A stretch of DNA of 53,785 nt from Fusarium oxysporum f. sp. lycopersici 4287 (GCF_000149955.1 NC_030986.1:6140564-6194348), one strand, 5' to 3'. Numbered from the stretch's first letter, positions 32,557 through 43,045 are shown. Notes: generated by a model not told the origin, from the letters alone. Program-made: numbers and translations.

Positions 32557-34771
32557 TTACCATCCAGGACCACCTAGTGGGCACCCCCACCTAATGGACC
32601 ACCAAAATTTCAATCTTTCCATACAAGCTCCGAATTTTCAAGTGCATCGCATTTAGCCAAGAACGAAGATACTCACAAACCCATATCAATGCTGTATAGC
32701 AGTTTTCATGAAATTTTAATATCGGCTTGACTTGTCCCCGTTCCGCCTCGTGGCCTAGTTCTCTGGCCCTTTGAAATTTTTCGCATTTCTCCTTATCTAC
32801 CCTACGCGACTCCATCCACTTAAGCCGAATTTTCACGTAATTTTCTTGTCGGAACTCCTTTCGCAATGGTTCGCCGTGTTTATACTGAAGATGGCGTAGC
32901 TGATGCTTTACTCGATATTACTGATAGAGGCCTGTCACAGATGGGGGCGGCCCAGAAACGTGGAGTACCTCGGTTGACCCTTTCTGGGAGACTTTCCGGT
33001 CAAGCGAGCAGGAATGAACGGATCCAGGCCCACCAGCGTATTTCAAAGAGCCGAGAGGAGACCCTCCTTCGTTGGGTGTTGCGACAAGAGTCTCTGGGTT
33101 ATGCTCTCTCGCACAGCCAGCTCCGTGCGTGTGTCGAGGCCATCCTCAAACAACAAGGCGATAACAAGCCCCTGGGCAAGCACTGGGCCACCAGGTTTGT
33201 GAAGCGTCACCTACAACTATCTACCAAGCGTGGAAAACGCCAGGAAGCCGCCAGGTTTGACGGATTTACTCCGAAGGCGGTCAATTGGTACTTCGATATT
33301 CGGGAGACGGAATACGGCTGGATCAAGCCTGTGAACACGGTTAACGTGGACGAGGGCGGCATAATGGCGGGTTTCGGTAAGTCTTCTACAAGTACTCTAT
33401 GGGTTTCCATAGGTCATGACTAATTGGTTGTCCATGAGGCTTGGACAGCCTCGTATCGGGAGCTCTGACCCGAAGAAGAAGGCGATGTTAAAAGGCGTCC
33501 AGTCGCGCACTTGGGCCTCGTTTATTGAGGCTGTCACCGCAACTGGTCGCGCTTTAAAACCGGGAATTATCTTGAAAGGAAAGAAGCTACAGAAGCAGTG
33601 GTTTCTTAACGAATTCGAATTGATAGCGGACTGGCACTACATCACATCACCGAACGGCTGGACCGACAACCATATAGCTCTCGAGTGGTTGAAAGACGTC
33701 TATCTACCTCAAACAGAGCCTCGTGATGCATCGGATGCGAGACTCATTATCCTTGACGGTCACGGAAGCCATGCACAGGTGAATCTTTCGGGGTTTTCAC
33801 CGCAAAGTCTCCCGCTATAAGATCGCTGACGAGCATTCAGGATGAGTGGATGGCTACGTGCTTTCTGAACAACGTCTACTGCTGTTACTTACCAGCACAT
33901 TGTTCCCATGGTTTACAACCGTTAGACAATGGAATTTTTAATGTCATCAAATGTGCGTATGGGAAAGGACTCCAAAAGCTGGCTAGTTTGACCGATTCTG
34001 CGCCGGTTGACAAAGTCAACTTTATTCGGGCATACGCGAAAACCAGAGAGGCGGGCATGAGGAAGCAGATTATCTTATCCGGCTGGAGATTTACTGGAAA
34101 TTGGCCAATAAATCGTCATAAGGCTCTAACACATCCTGAAATTCAACCGGCCAAAGAAAAAGTGGTGGAAGAGTTCAAGACTCCGAGCCCTCCTCAGTTG
34201 CACTCAGATGATACGCCGAAAACGAGCCGCCAGGTGAGAGATTTGGCCAAATACCGCAGTCGCCCAACCAGGCAGAAGTACAGTAAGATTGCAAAGGGGT
34301 TGGAAGTTCTAGAAATGAAGGTGGCCGTTCAGAATGCGCGGATTACTGGCCTCGAGGAGCAGATGACCCAGGTGCGGCGAGGGAAGAAAAGAAAGGCAGT
34401 ACTAAACCCCAACCGACGATTCATGGCTGTGGCGGAGAATCTATCGGCTGTAGAAGCTCTTCCTGACTCAAAAGAGGCAGAAATAGAGGTGGATGTGGAT
34501 GAGGAGGTCGAGTCGGTGATTGAGGTGGGTGTCAGATCAGAGGACGAAAGTGATGACTTTATGGTCGTAACAAAGCACTGCCAGCGCACACGGAGCGGTC
34601 GGGAGGTCAAAAAAACCACGCAGAGAGTAAAATTTGATCAATTTTATAGAGTTTCTCTCCAAAGCTTCGCTTTTTAATTGATGACCTGGTGTTTTGTGCA
34701 CGCATCAAAATTTGGATTTTATGTGGGCGGAGCGAAATTTTGGTTATCCATTAGGTGGTCCTGGATGGTAA
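32557..34771 (+). mobile_element. Fot/pogo-class DNA transposon, 2215 bp, one frameshift
   Basis: Inverted ends: the left end starts TTACCATCCAGGACCACCTA (32557) and, after a 17-bp insertion, continues ATGGACCACCAAAATTTC. The right end (34771, reverse complement) starts TTACCATCCAGGACCACCTA and continues ATGGATAACCAAAATTTC. Between them lies a Tc1/mariner-superfamily transposase gene on the plus strand. The element abuts the 14-3-3 relic on its left. Confidence 0.75.
32866..34677 (+). pseudogene. Fot/pogo-class transposase with a single frameshift
   Basis: ATG 32866. The N-terminal helix-turn-helix and CENP-B-like domain reads MVRRVYTEDGVADALLDITD ... LGKHWATRFVKRHLQLSTKR. The DDE core includes NTVNVDEGGIMAGFG (first Asp), ARLIILDGHGSHAQ (second Asp) and HCSHGLQPLDNGIFN (third Asp). 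The C-terminus is charged. Two introns are inferred: 33377-33438 (GTAAGT, branch GACTAAT) joining GFG to LDSLV, and 33779-33840 (GTGAAT, branch GCTGAC) joining HGSHAQ to DEWMATC. After the first intron the frame is one base short near 33451, between LDSLV and GSSDPKKKAMLKGVQSRTW. Apart from this deletion all catalytic residues and domains are readable, so inactivation looks recent. Confidence 0.8.
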
Positions 34772-35053
34772 CCACAAACCATGTAGCCTTTGAATACTAC
34801 TTATGCGGGTCACTATTAGATGTGAAACAATTAAAGCGAAGAGTTAGTTAATATCTAGGAGGGTATTGTATATTATCTTATTACACACCACCTCTCCGTA
34901 TCTGATAAAAACTAATGCCTCTGACCTTAACCCATGCTCATTCTGCCTGAACGGGGCCCTTTGCGATGCGTAATCAAATTATGCAAAGACAAGCCAGAAA
35001 CTAACTTATATACCGTAAGTGCTATAGCCAGCTCGTGTCTTGTCCCAATTCGT

Positions 35054-36337
35054 TTACGTCGCCTCCTCGGGACAAGTGGCACTCTTCGGGAATACCTCAT
35101 TGACCTTGGCGTGCAAGATAAGATAGTACGATGAGCAAGTACCATCAACTTGGATGGAGGTGCTGTACGTGGCATCCGAGCTTCCTGTTAGAGTGCCCGA
35201 AGGGAACACATACGTGTAATCACCGGGTGCGCACTTCGTCGGCGCCGAGCACGAAGCATACACATGTACCTCGGCGAGATCAAAGTGTCCGTTGGTATCA
35301 TCATCATACAGGTTGTATTGGACGTTTACCTGAGATCCGGACAGGCTGGCTGACCAGGTTCCTGCCTTGGTGCCCTTAGAGATGTCGTTTTGGCCGGCGC
35401 CGACAATCAATGAACCACTGATGCCTGCGGTCAACGTAGCCTTGCTGGGAGTAAAGTACGAGCCCCAACGGTTGCAGCCACTACCACCCAAAGCAGGACC
35501 GACGGAGTCTCCATTCAGGTTCTTGGATCCGTCGCCATAGCCAAAGGCAGTGCCAATGGAACAGGACTTGGTCTCCGGGGGAGGTGGCGGGAGGGCGGGA
35601 CAGCAGCACTTGCGCAGGCAAATCTCAGGGCACTCGAGGTCCAGTGTAAAGTACATGAACCAGTTGCCAGAGCCAATGGCAGTGCCTTGGTTAAAACAGG
35701 TTGCACCAGAGGCACAGCGTTTGCTGGAAACGCTGATGCCAACAGCAACGTAGACGGCCGTGTCACACAGCGAGGACACAGATGGGTTCTCAAATGTGTC
35801 GATAATGGCATCAAAAGGAACCCAACACTCGGTAGGGCTGAGTGTGCAGTAACTGTTGAAGGGCCATTTGCCAAGCTTAGTGTTCAGCGTGATGGGGTCG
35901 TCGTCGACTTGGAGATGTATGTCTGAAATAGTAGCCGCGGCAACAGTGGTGATCGCTATGTGCAGACACTTCTCCCCAGAGTATGGCCCCGATGCAGGAC
36001 AGTCCTCGATCGTGTAAGCGACGCCATCTGTGACATCCAGCTGATCGTCACCAAACTTGGAGCCGCATTGAAGGTTCGTTTTGCTGGTAGAAGGTGAGAC
36101 CTGCACTGGTCCAGGGCCCTTCTCCACGCAGCAAGGAGGTGTATCGCCGGAGCAGGAATTGGCCGTGCGAGGGAAGAGATGCTCGGGGAAGGTGAAGTCT
36201 CGGGACTGGAATCTCTTGACCGGAGTGGTTGGGCAGTTGCATGTGGTGATCTCAGAAGTGGAGCATGCGTCGAAGGTATCTGCGAGGCCTAGGCTCGGGA
36301 GGAGGAGCCCTACCAAGGCAAAAGGTTTGTACAACAT
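35054..36337 (-). CDS. Secreted Cys-rich protein, 427 aa
   Basis: ATG 36337 opens a signal peptide (MLYKPFALVGLLLPSLGLA, cleavage probably before DTF). The mature part has more than 20 Cys, consistent with disulfides. An N-terminal region (CNCPTTPVKRF ... PPCCVEKGPGP) is followed by a domain with YTIEDCPASGPYSGEKCLHI and CLRKCCCP. A short Pro linker (PALPPPPPETK) leads to a C-terminal domain starting SCSIGTAFGYGDGS with GCNRWGSYF and IVGAGQNDISKGTKAG. The last domain resembles a repeat found in other secreted proteins of fungi and stramenopiles (from memory); binding function is unknown. There is no GPI signal or second membrane segment. A TATAAA lies 110 nt upstream of the ATG on the same strand. 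Role (adhesion, wall or secreted effector) not determinable. Confidence 0.7.
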   Translation of the reverse strand: MLYKPFALVGLLLPSLGLADTFDACSTSEITTCNCPTTPVKRFQSRDFTFPEHLFPRTANSCSGDTPPCCVEKGPGPVQVSPSTSKTNLQCGSKFGDDQLDVTDGVAYTIEDCPASGPYSGEKCLHIAITTVAAATISDIHLQVDDDPITLNTKLGKWPFNSYCTLSPTECWVPFDAIIDTFENPSVSSLCDTAVYVAVGISVSSKRCASGATCFNQGTAIGSGNWFMYFTLDLECPEICLRKCCCPALPPPPPETKSCSIGTAFGYGDGSKNLNGDSVGPALGGSGCNRWGSYFTPSKATLTAGISGSLIVGAGQNDISKGTKAGTWSASLSGSQVNVQYNLYDDDTNGHFDLAEVHVYASCSAPTKCAPGDYTYVFPSGTLTGSSDATYSTSIQVDGTCSSYYLILHAKVNEVFPKSATCPEEAT

Positions 36338-36446
36338 AATGCAGGGAGTAACTAGAGACAGCGGTAGTAGTCTAAATATGAAAGACAGTAGAGTTCAAGT
36401 ACAGAGGCAGTAGAAAAACTTGTAACCCTTCAGCCATAGAAGCAGG

Positions 36447-36452
36447 TTTATA
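36447..36452 (-). promoter_or_regulatory. Putative TATA box of the secreted Cys-rich gene
   Basis: TATAAA on the minus strand, 110 nt upstream of the ATG at 36337. Confidence 0.4.
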
Positions 36453-37425
36453 TCAACCTGGTTGGGACCTTGGCTGCAGTTTGATACAAAAAAGCCACAT
36501 CCCCGCCACTATGATGTCACCGCCATCCAATTTACTATTGAAATATCAGCAATTAACTCTATATTTAATATAATCTGTTAAATTAGTAGCAGCCACTTCT
36601 TGCTAGGCAGTCATGCGCTATTTCCATTCGTGATACAACGATAAAGAACAAGTGTTCGACAAATAGGACAGTCCAAATGTCTCAGCATTAGCATGGTTAC
36701 GCTTGTTTCTATTGGCCGAGAGAATAGGTCATTTCACATTTTGCGCCACGGGCTGGAGTCTAAATTGCGCTGGTCAGATGATATTCGTTCGGCATCAAAA
36801 GGGATTCATTCAATACAAATGCCACACCGGTGAATAGCTAAGCTACGGGTAACTTAGTGACCACCAAACACTGAATACGAAGCTTGATTAGGTTAGATAA
36901 TCAATAGCTTGGGCTTGCCACACGACTGGACCTGACTTAGTGCTTCCACAGCGGAAATGCCAAGGAGAAACGTTGGGGGACGTTGAATTAATTATTCAGC
37001 CCCCGAAGGCCCCGCCTTGATCTCTTCGACTCCAATGCAACTAGCCAATCAGGGGCCGCGCATGACGTGCAACCCCCTGAACAGGTTTTAAAGGGGTAAA
37101 GAAGGGAAGCCCCTCTTAACCACCAAACCAGTCCGGAAGGGGCCGACACAAAAAAGCTGCTTGTGAAGCAACTACGCGGGCGGCTCAAAAACGAGAAGCA
37201 ACGTAATTCCGAGTCACCAATGGCCGGTAGCTACCACCGTCTCCTGGACTCCAGCAGCCCTACACATCACAGGCCAAGCAAAACGCTTTCATTCGCCACT
37301 TCTTTACCCCTGGGAGTATCTTTAGCACTGGCGTCTGCCCACGCTCATTCTTTTGATACACACTAGACATTGAAAGGGAGGATTTCAATGGCGAAGGGAG
37401 GTAACGGCCGGCCATGCCTCCTGAT
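36453..37425. other. Intergenic between the secreted protein gene and the hAT element
   Basis: No gene. AT-rich near 36.5-36.6 kb; otherwise nothing recognisable. Confidence 0.4.
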
Positions 37426-37455
37426 CAGGGTTGAAAGCCACTCCACCCAATCCAC
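37426..37455 (+). repeat. Left terminal inverted repeat of the hAT element
   Basis: Starts CAGGGTTGAAAGCCACTCCA and ends CAATCCAC; matches the reverse complement of 40945-40974 except for one C/T. Confidence 0.85.
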
Positions 37456-38257
37456 GTAGTGGATCCACTCGTGGATTCCACTGTCCACTCCACTAGCAAA
37501 ACCCCAGTGGATTGGCTAATCCACCGAATCCACTCGGCGATGTCGTGGATGGATTGGGTGGATTTGGGTGGATTAGAAGTGGGGGTAGTTAAGGGGGCCC
37601 ATGTATTTTGGCAGAATACCTCTAGCAGAGGCTGGTGTGCCCCATAACTTTTGCAATATTGCTACCCTATGTCAAAAACACCATGAAGCTTCTGAACAGC
37701 GCAATTTTAGAATACATACAATATAGGAAACACTATTCAAATGTCCTATGCTTTCTCATTGGGATGACGTAAATCTCGATGGATATACTTAAGATTTGCT
37801 CGTGAGCGCATATCGTTATGAGGGCCATCAATAAGTGTACATTTTCCTCAACAACATATACGGCAAATATCAAGTTCGACTGTCCATACTTTGGATTTAT
37901 AATACAACAATTATACCATTAAATAACTGCCGGCAAGCTGATTCAAAAAACGCGTCCAGATCCCTCAATATCTCAATACTGCGCGAAAAATTGCAAGCGA
38001 TACTAATCGCGTCAAGCTCGTGATGTGAAGGATGTTAGGGACTTATCTAATACCCGACCCCAATATGGCACTCGCTACGTGCTCGTCCACATCAAATTGG
38101 CTCGAAAGGCAAGTATCTGAAACATCTGCAGGATAAGGGCATATTGTGCCAACTGGTCGCGTTGGACGCGTCATTCGCGCTGACCTGACGACCTGTTGTT
38201 GACCCATCACCTGCACCATGTTTTGCGATTTCGACATGACAAAGAGATTATTTTACC

Positions 38258-40753
38258 ATGACCTCGCCTGATTCCTGCTTCGACATTTCCGACAGCGGCT
38301 TCGGGTCCGCTGCCGAATCAACACCCTGCCCGACGCCGTATCCTACCCGTTCAACCTCGACCCCTGTCTCGACTCTGAGGACCTCTTCCGCAAGCGATGA
38401 ACAGTACGAACGTACGCTCTGGAGGCATTTCCCAGGCTGGGCGTTCTCTGAGCGAGCCAGGGAGACGCGTTGCTGGGCCTGGCAATTTGGATATGACATC
38501 CAAAAGGAAGACGCCCGCAGATGGATATGCCGAGCGTGCATTCATAAGAATAATCCACATCCACGACATTTCGAAGCTGATGGTATTCATAACGCGTACA
38601 ATCATCTGTTCAACGACCACGGGATCCGCGCTCCGCCTGGAATGACCCAAGGAACTGCTGAAAAGAAGGCGAATTCTAAGGGCAGAAAGCCCCCGGGGCA
38701 GCGGACTCTCGCTGAATCCATGAAGCTCGATCTACACGACCCCCGAGAACAAGCGATTGCGAATGACTTCATCAAACGCTTCGACAAGGAACACTTCCGG
38801 AGGCTTCTGATCGATTGGATCGTGGCCAAGAATCACTCATTTTCAATTGCCGAGGAGGCAGAACTCCATGCTATCTTCGATAACTTGAACCCGTCAGTTT
38901 CGGCACGTAAAGCCAATATTACCCACACAACTGTTCGAGAAAAGATCGTCGCTGCATTCGAACAACATAAGCAGAAGGTGATAGAGGTCTTGGGCAAGGC
39001 GCCTGGACTTATCCACATCTCCTTCGACGGCTGGCGGTCTGGAAACCGATACGCCCTATATGGTATCTGTTGCTTCTTTAGGGACGAAAACAATAAGCCT
39101 TGCAAGATTACGCTTGGGCTCCCCGAAGTTAGCGCCAGGCACACTGGGCCTAATATCGCCGCAGAAATCCTCGACGTAATTGAATCGTATCAGATCCAAG
39201 ACAAGATTGGCTATTTCACGCTTGACAACGCGAAAAACAATGATACCGCCATGGAGATTATTGGTGGAGAGCTCGGCTTCGTTGGGGCCCGCAGGCGAGG
39301 GCGCTGTTTTGGGCATACCTTGAACCTCTCCGCCAAAGCCATTCTATTTGGGCACGATGCTGACGCTTTTGAGCGGCGGGTATCAGGGGCAGAGCCTCTT
39401 ACTGAAGCAGAACATTTGATTTGGCGCAAGAAGGGACCAGCAGGCAAACTGCACAATCTTGTGGTAGCTATCCACAGATCTGACTTGTTGACTGGCATGC
39501 TTCGCAATATTCAACAAGAAGCCTTTAACAAGTCATCTGACCCAAAACTCAACGCCAGGAAGCCATTGGATGTTATTTTGGACAACGATACGAGATGGCT
39601 GTCACAGTTATACATGATACGACGAGCTCTACTACTTCGCGACTATATCGAACGACTCATTGCCCACCATCGAATCGACTTCGAACAGCAGAACAAGGCC
39701 AAGAGGGGCGGTCCTAAGAAGTCACTCACATTGCCCTTTATTTGCCAGCCAGAGAACCAGCTATCCGACAAGGACTGGGAGGTGGTCGAAATATTTGCGC
39801 AAATACTTAGTTACTACGAAGCCATGATCAAAATGATAGAAGGCGACGGCCAGATCCGCAAGCGGAAGCGTGGGTGGACTGGGTCATATGGTAATATTTG
39901 GGACGTTATTCAAGGCTTTGAATTTCTTCTCGAGCAACTTGAACGTTTTAAGGACATCGCGAAGGACTTCCCTGATACTGAACACTTCAGGATCAACATC
40001 AATTTAGGCTGGCAGAAGTTGAATGAGTACTATGAGATATTGAGTGAGACGCCCATCTACTACACTGGCCTGGCGCTCCATCCGGCATACCGATGGAAAT
40101 GGTTTGAATGCAACTGGACTGATCGCCCTGAGTGGATTGACGAGGCGAAAAACATGGTTCACGATGTCTGGCGTTTTGAGTATCGGGAGGCCACGTTGCC
40201 TGGACAGGAGCCGTCAGCCGTTGAGCCAGTTCCCAAGCAGCGGAAGACTTCGGACAATCCGTTTCAGGAATACCTTAAACGAAACCGCTACACAGCGCCA
40301 GAAGCAGGTCATGATGGCCTCACGCCAGGCGAAGACGAATACCTGCATTGGATTACGCACTGCGAAAGTGGTGATGGCTCCATCAACGATCCTCTCGCTT
40401 ACTGGCACGAGAAGCGATTCAAGTATCCAAACTTATCGCGAATGGCGCTTGATTTTCTCACGATACAACAAATGTCTGCTGAGTGTGAGCGTCTTTTCTC
40501 AGCAGCAGGTCGGATGGTGAACCCTCTCCGCCACCAACTTGAAGCCCAGATTATCGGGATGTGCCAGGTATTGCGTTCATGGCTGAGGGCGGGTATTATT
40601 CATGAATTAGATCCCTTCTTTATCTCGGTAGACGAAGAAAAAGTCAACCTCGAATTAGCTCAGATGTCGGATCAACAGCTTGAAGGATGGGCAACAAAGT
40701 GGCTCACTCAGGTGGTGGGCGTTCAAGACGAGATGGGAGCCCGTTGGGGATAA
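38258..40753 (+). CDS. hAT-family transposase, 831 aa, intact frame
   Basis: ATG 38258 to TAA 40753 without intron. A BED-type zinc-finger-like region near residues 90-127 (RRWICRACIHKNNPHPRHFE ... YNHLFNDHGI) should bind the subterminal boxes. The RNase-H-like catalytic core includes LIHISFDGWRSGNRYALYGI, GYFTLDNAKNNDTAM (Asp) and CFGHTLNLSAKAILF. The C-terminal hAT dimerisation domain (about 725-790) reads NLSRMALDFLTIQQMSAECE, RLFSAAGRMVNPLRHQLEAQ. Length fits fungal hAT transposases. There are no stops, frameshifts or AT bias, unlike the neighbouring elements, so this copy may be recent or still active. It catalyses cut-and-paste transposition of its own element (family knowledge). Confidence 0.88.
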   Translation: MTSPDSCFDISDSGFGSAAESTPCPTPYPTRSTSTPVSTLRTSSASDEQYERTLWRHFPGWAFSERARETRCWAWQFGYDIQKEDARRWICRACIHKNNPHPRHFEADGIHNAYNHLFNDHGIRAPPGMTQGTAEKKANSKGRKPPGQRTLAESMKLDLHDPREQAIANDFIKRFDKEHFRRLLIDWIVAKNHSFSIAEEAELHAIFDNLNPSVSARKANITHTTVREKIVAAFEQHKQKVIEVLGKAPGLIHISFDGWRSGNRYALYGICCFFRDENNKPCKITLGLPEVSARHTGPNIAAEILDVIESYQIQDKIGYFTLDNAKNNDTAMEIIGGELGFVGARRRGRCFGHTLNLSAKAILFGHDADAFERRVSGAEPLTEAEHLIWRKKGPAGKLHNLVVAIHRSDLLTGMLRNIQQEAFNKSSDPKLNARKPLDVILDNDTRWLSQLYMIRRALLLRDYIERLIAHHRIDFEQQNKAKRGGPKKSLTLPFICQPENQLSDKDWEVVEIFAQILSYYEAMIKMIEGDGQIRKRKRGWTGSYGNIWDVIQGFEFLLEQLERFKDIAKDFPDTEHFRININLGWQKLNEYYEILSETPIYYTGLALHPAYRWKWFECNWTDRPEWIDEAKNMVHDVWRFEYREATLPGQEPSAVEPVPKQRKTSDNPFQEYLKRNRYTAPEAGHDGLTPGEDEYLHWITHCESGDGSINDPLAYWHEKRFKYPNLSRMALDFLTIQQMSAECERLFSAAGRMVNPLRHQLEAQIIGMCQVLRSWLRAGIIHELDPFFISVDEEKVNLELAQMSDQQLEGWATKWLTQVVGVQDEMGARWG

Positions 40754-40944
40754 GGTCTCACTCGGAAGTTGGAATAAGGGACCTACATGGGCAATGGCTT
40801 CGGGAATAGCGTCACCATCATGGCATCAAGAATAGAGGCACTTGCCAATCCACCCAATCCACCCAATCCACGATAACTTACAGTGGATCCACTATGCTGA
40901 GATATTCAGTGGATTATGATCTACCCACTCCACTTGAGCTGCTA

Positions 40945-40974
40945 GTGGATTGAGTGGAGTGGCTTTCAACCCTG
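40945..40974 (-). repeat. Right terminal inverted repeat of the hAT element
   Basis: Ends GGAGTGGCTTTCAACCCTG on the plus strand, the reverse complement of the left repeat with one mismatch. Confidence 0.85.
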
Positions 40975-41091
40975 CGTTCTAGGGTAAACCTCTGCTCTGA
41001 TTAGCACTACTATTCCTGTATATAGAATAATGTCAAATTAACTCTACACCCTGGCAATAATCAACTCTACTAGGTTTAAAGTGGGTCAATA

Positions 41092-41116
41092 AAATCAACT
41101 CTAGTAGAGTTGATTT
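41092..41116. repeat. Palindrome AAATCAACTCTA-G-TAGAGTTGATTT
   Basis: Perfect 12-bp arms around one base. ATCAACTCTA also occurs at 41059-41068. It is a close relative of the palindrome at 7794-7821. Confidence 0.85.
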
Positions 41117-41771
41117 GGTCATTTAGTCATTAGGGTCGAATTCAAAGTTCTCCATTGCAATCGAATTTGATGGGATAAAAGTACAGCTTCAATCTCCAAA
41201 CTCTGTTAGCCATCATGTAATATTAGCGCCTTTCTGAAGCACCTTCATTCGACGTCCGCAGTTCAAGCTGAGCGTGATAAAACCGATGGCCTACAGCCAC
41301 TGCTGAACATGCAAGTCAAAAACACGCAGTTATTGGCTGCGGCAGACTAGTGCACGTTAAGTTACTTTGTCACCTTGTCACTTTGTCGCCCGACAACCAT
41401 TCAAGGAAATAAGAATATACCCTACAGCTACCAATCTTATAAGCTCACAAGTCCATATTCAACTCTCACCTGTAAAAGTTTTTCCTTGGCACCCGCTGTT
41501 AGCGCTCTGCTAGGGCGAAGAATTTTTGCAGGCCAAAATGGCAATAAAAGCAACTGTGGGGCTAACGGGACCCTAACAGCTGCCTGAAGAAAGGGATTCA
41601 GAGAGTTGACCTTTCTTCGTGACGAGTGTCCAACGACACTAAGATTCGCGAGCTCTTGACACCGCCCCCGAGCGCCATTTCATATGTGGTATTTGCGACT
41701 TCTTCTCACCTCGACATTTCGGCTTCGCGAGCCTGCGACATTCCGGGCTCTGTGCCCCTCGACTTCCCGTA

Positions 41772-42100
41772 CGACCGACTTCTGCAGCCTCGGCTGCCCA
41801 GACGACATTCGCAGCATCCTGCTGCTTGACATCGAGGGTCATCGCACCCTCACTCTCACTTTCGCCTGCAGTTCAACGCTGCCTCGACCGACTACTGCAG
41901 CTTTAGCTGCCCGAACAACACCAGCAGCCGCCGGCTGCTCGACTTTCTGGGCCCCCTGGTGCCCTCGACCTTGACGCACGGACCCTACATGGTTCGCTGC
42001 CCTTTTTGCAGCTCGGAAGCTGCTTGACCGATCTCTGCAGTCGCATACTGCCCAGAGAACCTCTTCTTCTTTGCAGCCTCGGCTGCTGCCTGGAACACCG
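41772..42100 (+). repeat. Degenerate repeat cluster around CGACCGACT-CTGCAG-GCTGCC
   Basis: CGACCGACTTCTGCAGCCTC then GGCTGCCC near 41770 is echoed by CGACCGACTACTGCAGCTTT then AGCTGCCC near 41887. Weaker copies lie at about 42025 (GACCGATCTCTGCAGTCGCA) and 42073 (TTGCAGCCTCGGCTGCTGCC). Spacing is roughly 115-140 bp at first. No protein function is evident. Confidence 0.5.
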
Positions 42101-43045
42101 CCAGGCTTCGACAATTTGTCTCACTGGTTGAGACCACGTGACAAAAACCGCTGGGTTGAAACGGTACAGAGCTTACCTGGAGACCATGGAACGGGGCGGT
42201 TGCCTCGTCTACAGAGCAGCGTTCTGGCCGTCTTGGGTTTTTCCCCTGCAAGGGGTTTCCCCAAGGATGCATAGTCCTAGGGTTGCAGCTACTGGCGATC
42301 TTAAGGATCATGGACTTCCTGCCCCAGGGTATGGAAAGCTACTTGATCTATCTATGCAAGAGAATTCTAGGCTGGAGAGGGATATGTTCCCGCTGACGGG
42401 ATGCCCTCTTGAGAGTAATGTGCCTTTGTGCCGATGATACGCTGGATGAACTAGATAGAAGCGTTGCTGGAGGGAAGCTCTGCTGAGATCAACTGTATTG
42501 ATGTCCGTGGGACGTGCTTCACCGACAACTACTGTAGAGCTGGCTACGAGTAGAGAGGTGCCTCTTGGAGGTAATGAGTACAGAAAACGCTCGAGCATGT
42601 ATACGGCTCCGATCCAAGAGGCCTTGCAGATGATCCGAGCGAGAATCAGCACGGCAGCGATTGTAGATAGTTTAGCTCAGCACGTCCTGTGCTCCATTAA
42701 GAGACTTTTTGGGGCCTACGGTCCCCCGGACGAAAAGAAATATACATACACAAGTCCATATTGGTATTGGCCGATTCGCGTAACGGCAGTGGAAGCTTTG
42801 GCCACGGATATACTCTTAGAGATTTATTTTTGTACTTTCCTCCGGTGACTGCCTGACTTGGCTGAACGTGACGGCAGGCAGCGGGCTGTCACAGGAGCTG
42901 AGCGACTTGCTCCGCCACGCCACAGCCTCGGTTAGGCATACATCCACTGTGACACCTGCTGACGGAAGCCCCTCCGCTATTGAAAACCCCATTCTAGAGC
43001 TACCGGTTTGGAGAGCTTAATTCGAAAACATCTTTCCCAAGCGCC

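Larger units (their letters stand above)
37426..40974 (+). mobile_element. hAT-superfamily DNA transposon, 3549 bp, apparently complete
   Basis: The ends carry a 30-bp inverted repeat (37426-37455 and 40945-40974) starting CAGGGTTGAAAGCCACTCCA, one mismatch. CAGGG is a usual hAT terminus. Both subterminal zones are crowded with TCCAC/GTGGA boxes (37441-37570 and 40845-40960), typical binding sites for hAT transposases. The single transposase frame is uninterrupted. The expected 8-bp target duplications do not match: CTCCTGAT on the left, CGTTCTAG on the right. Confidence 0.85.

Noticed and set aside
33377..33412. A 36-nt intron (GTAAGT to CCATAG) in the Fot-class transposase
   Set aside because: Too short for a fungal intron and it does not restore frame; the 62-nt choice ending at 33438 contains a branch motif and gives GFGLDSLV.
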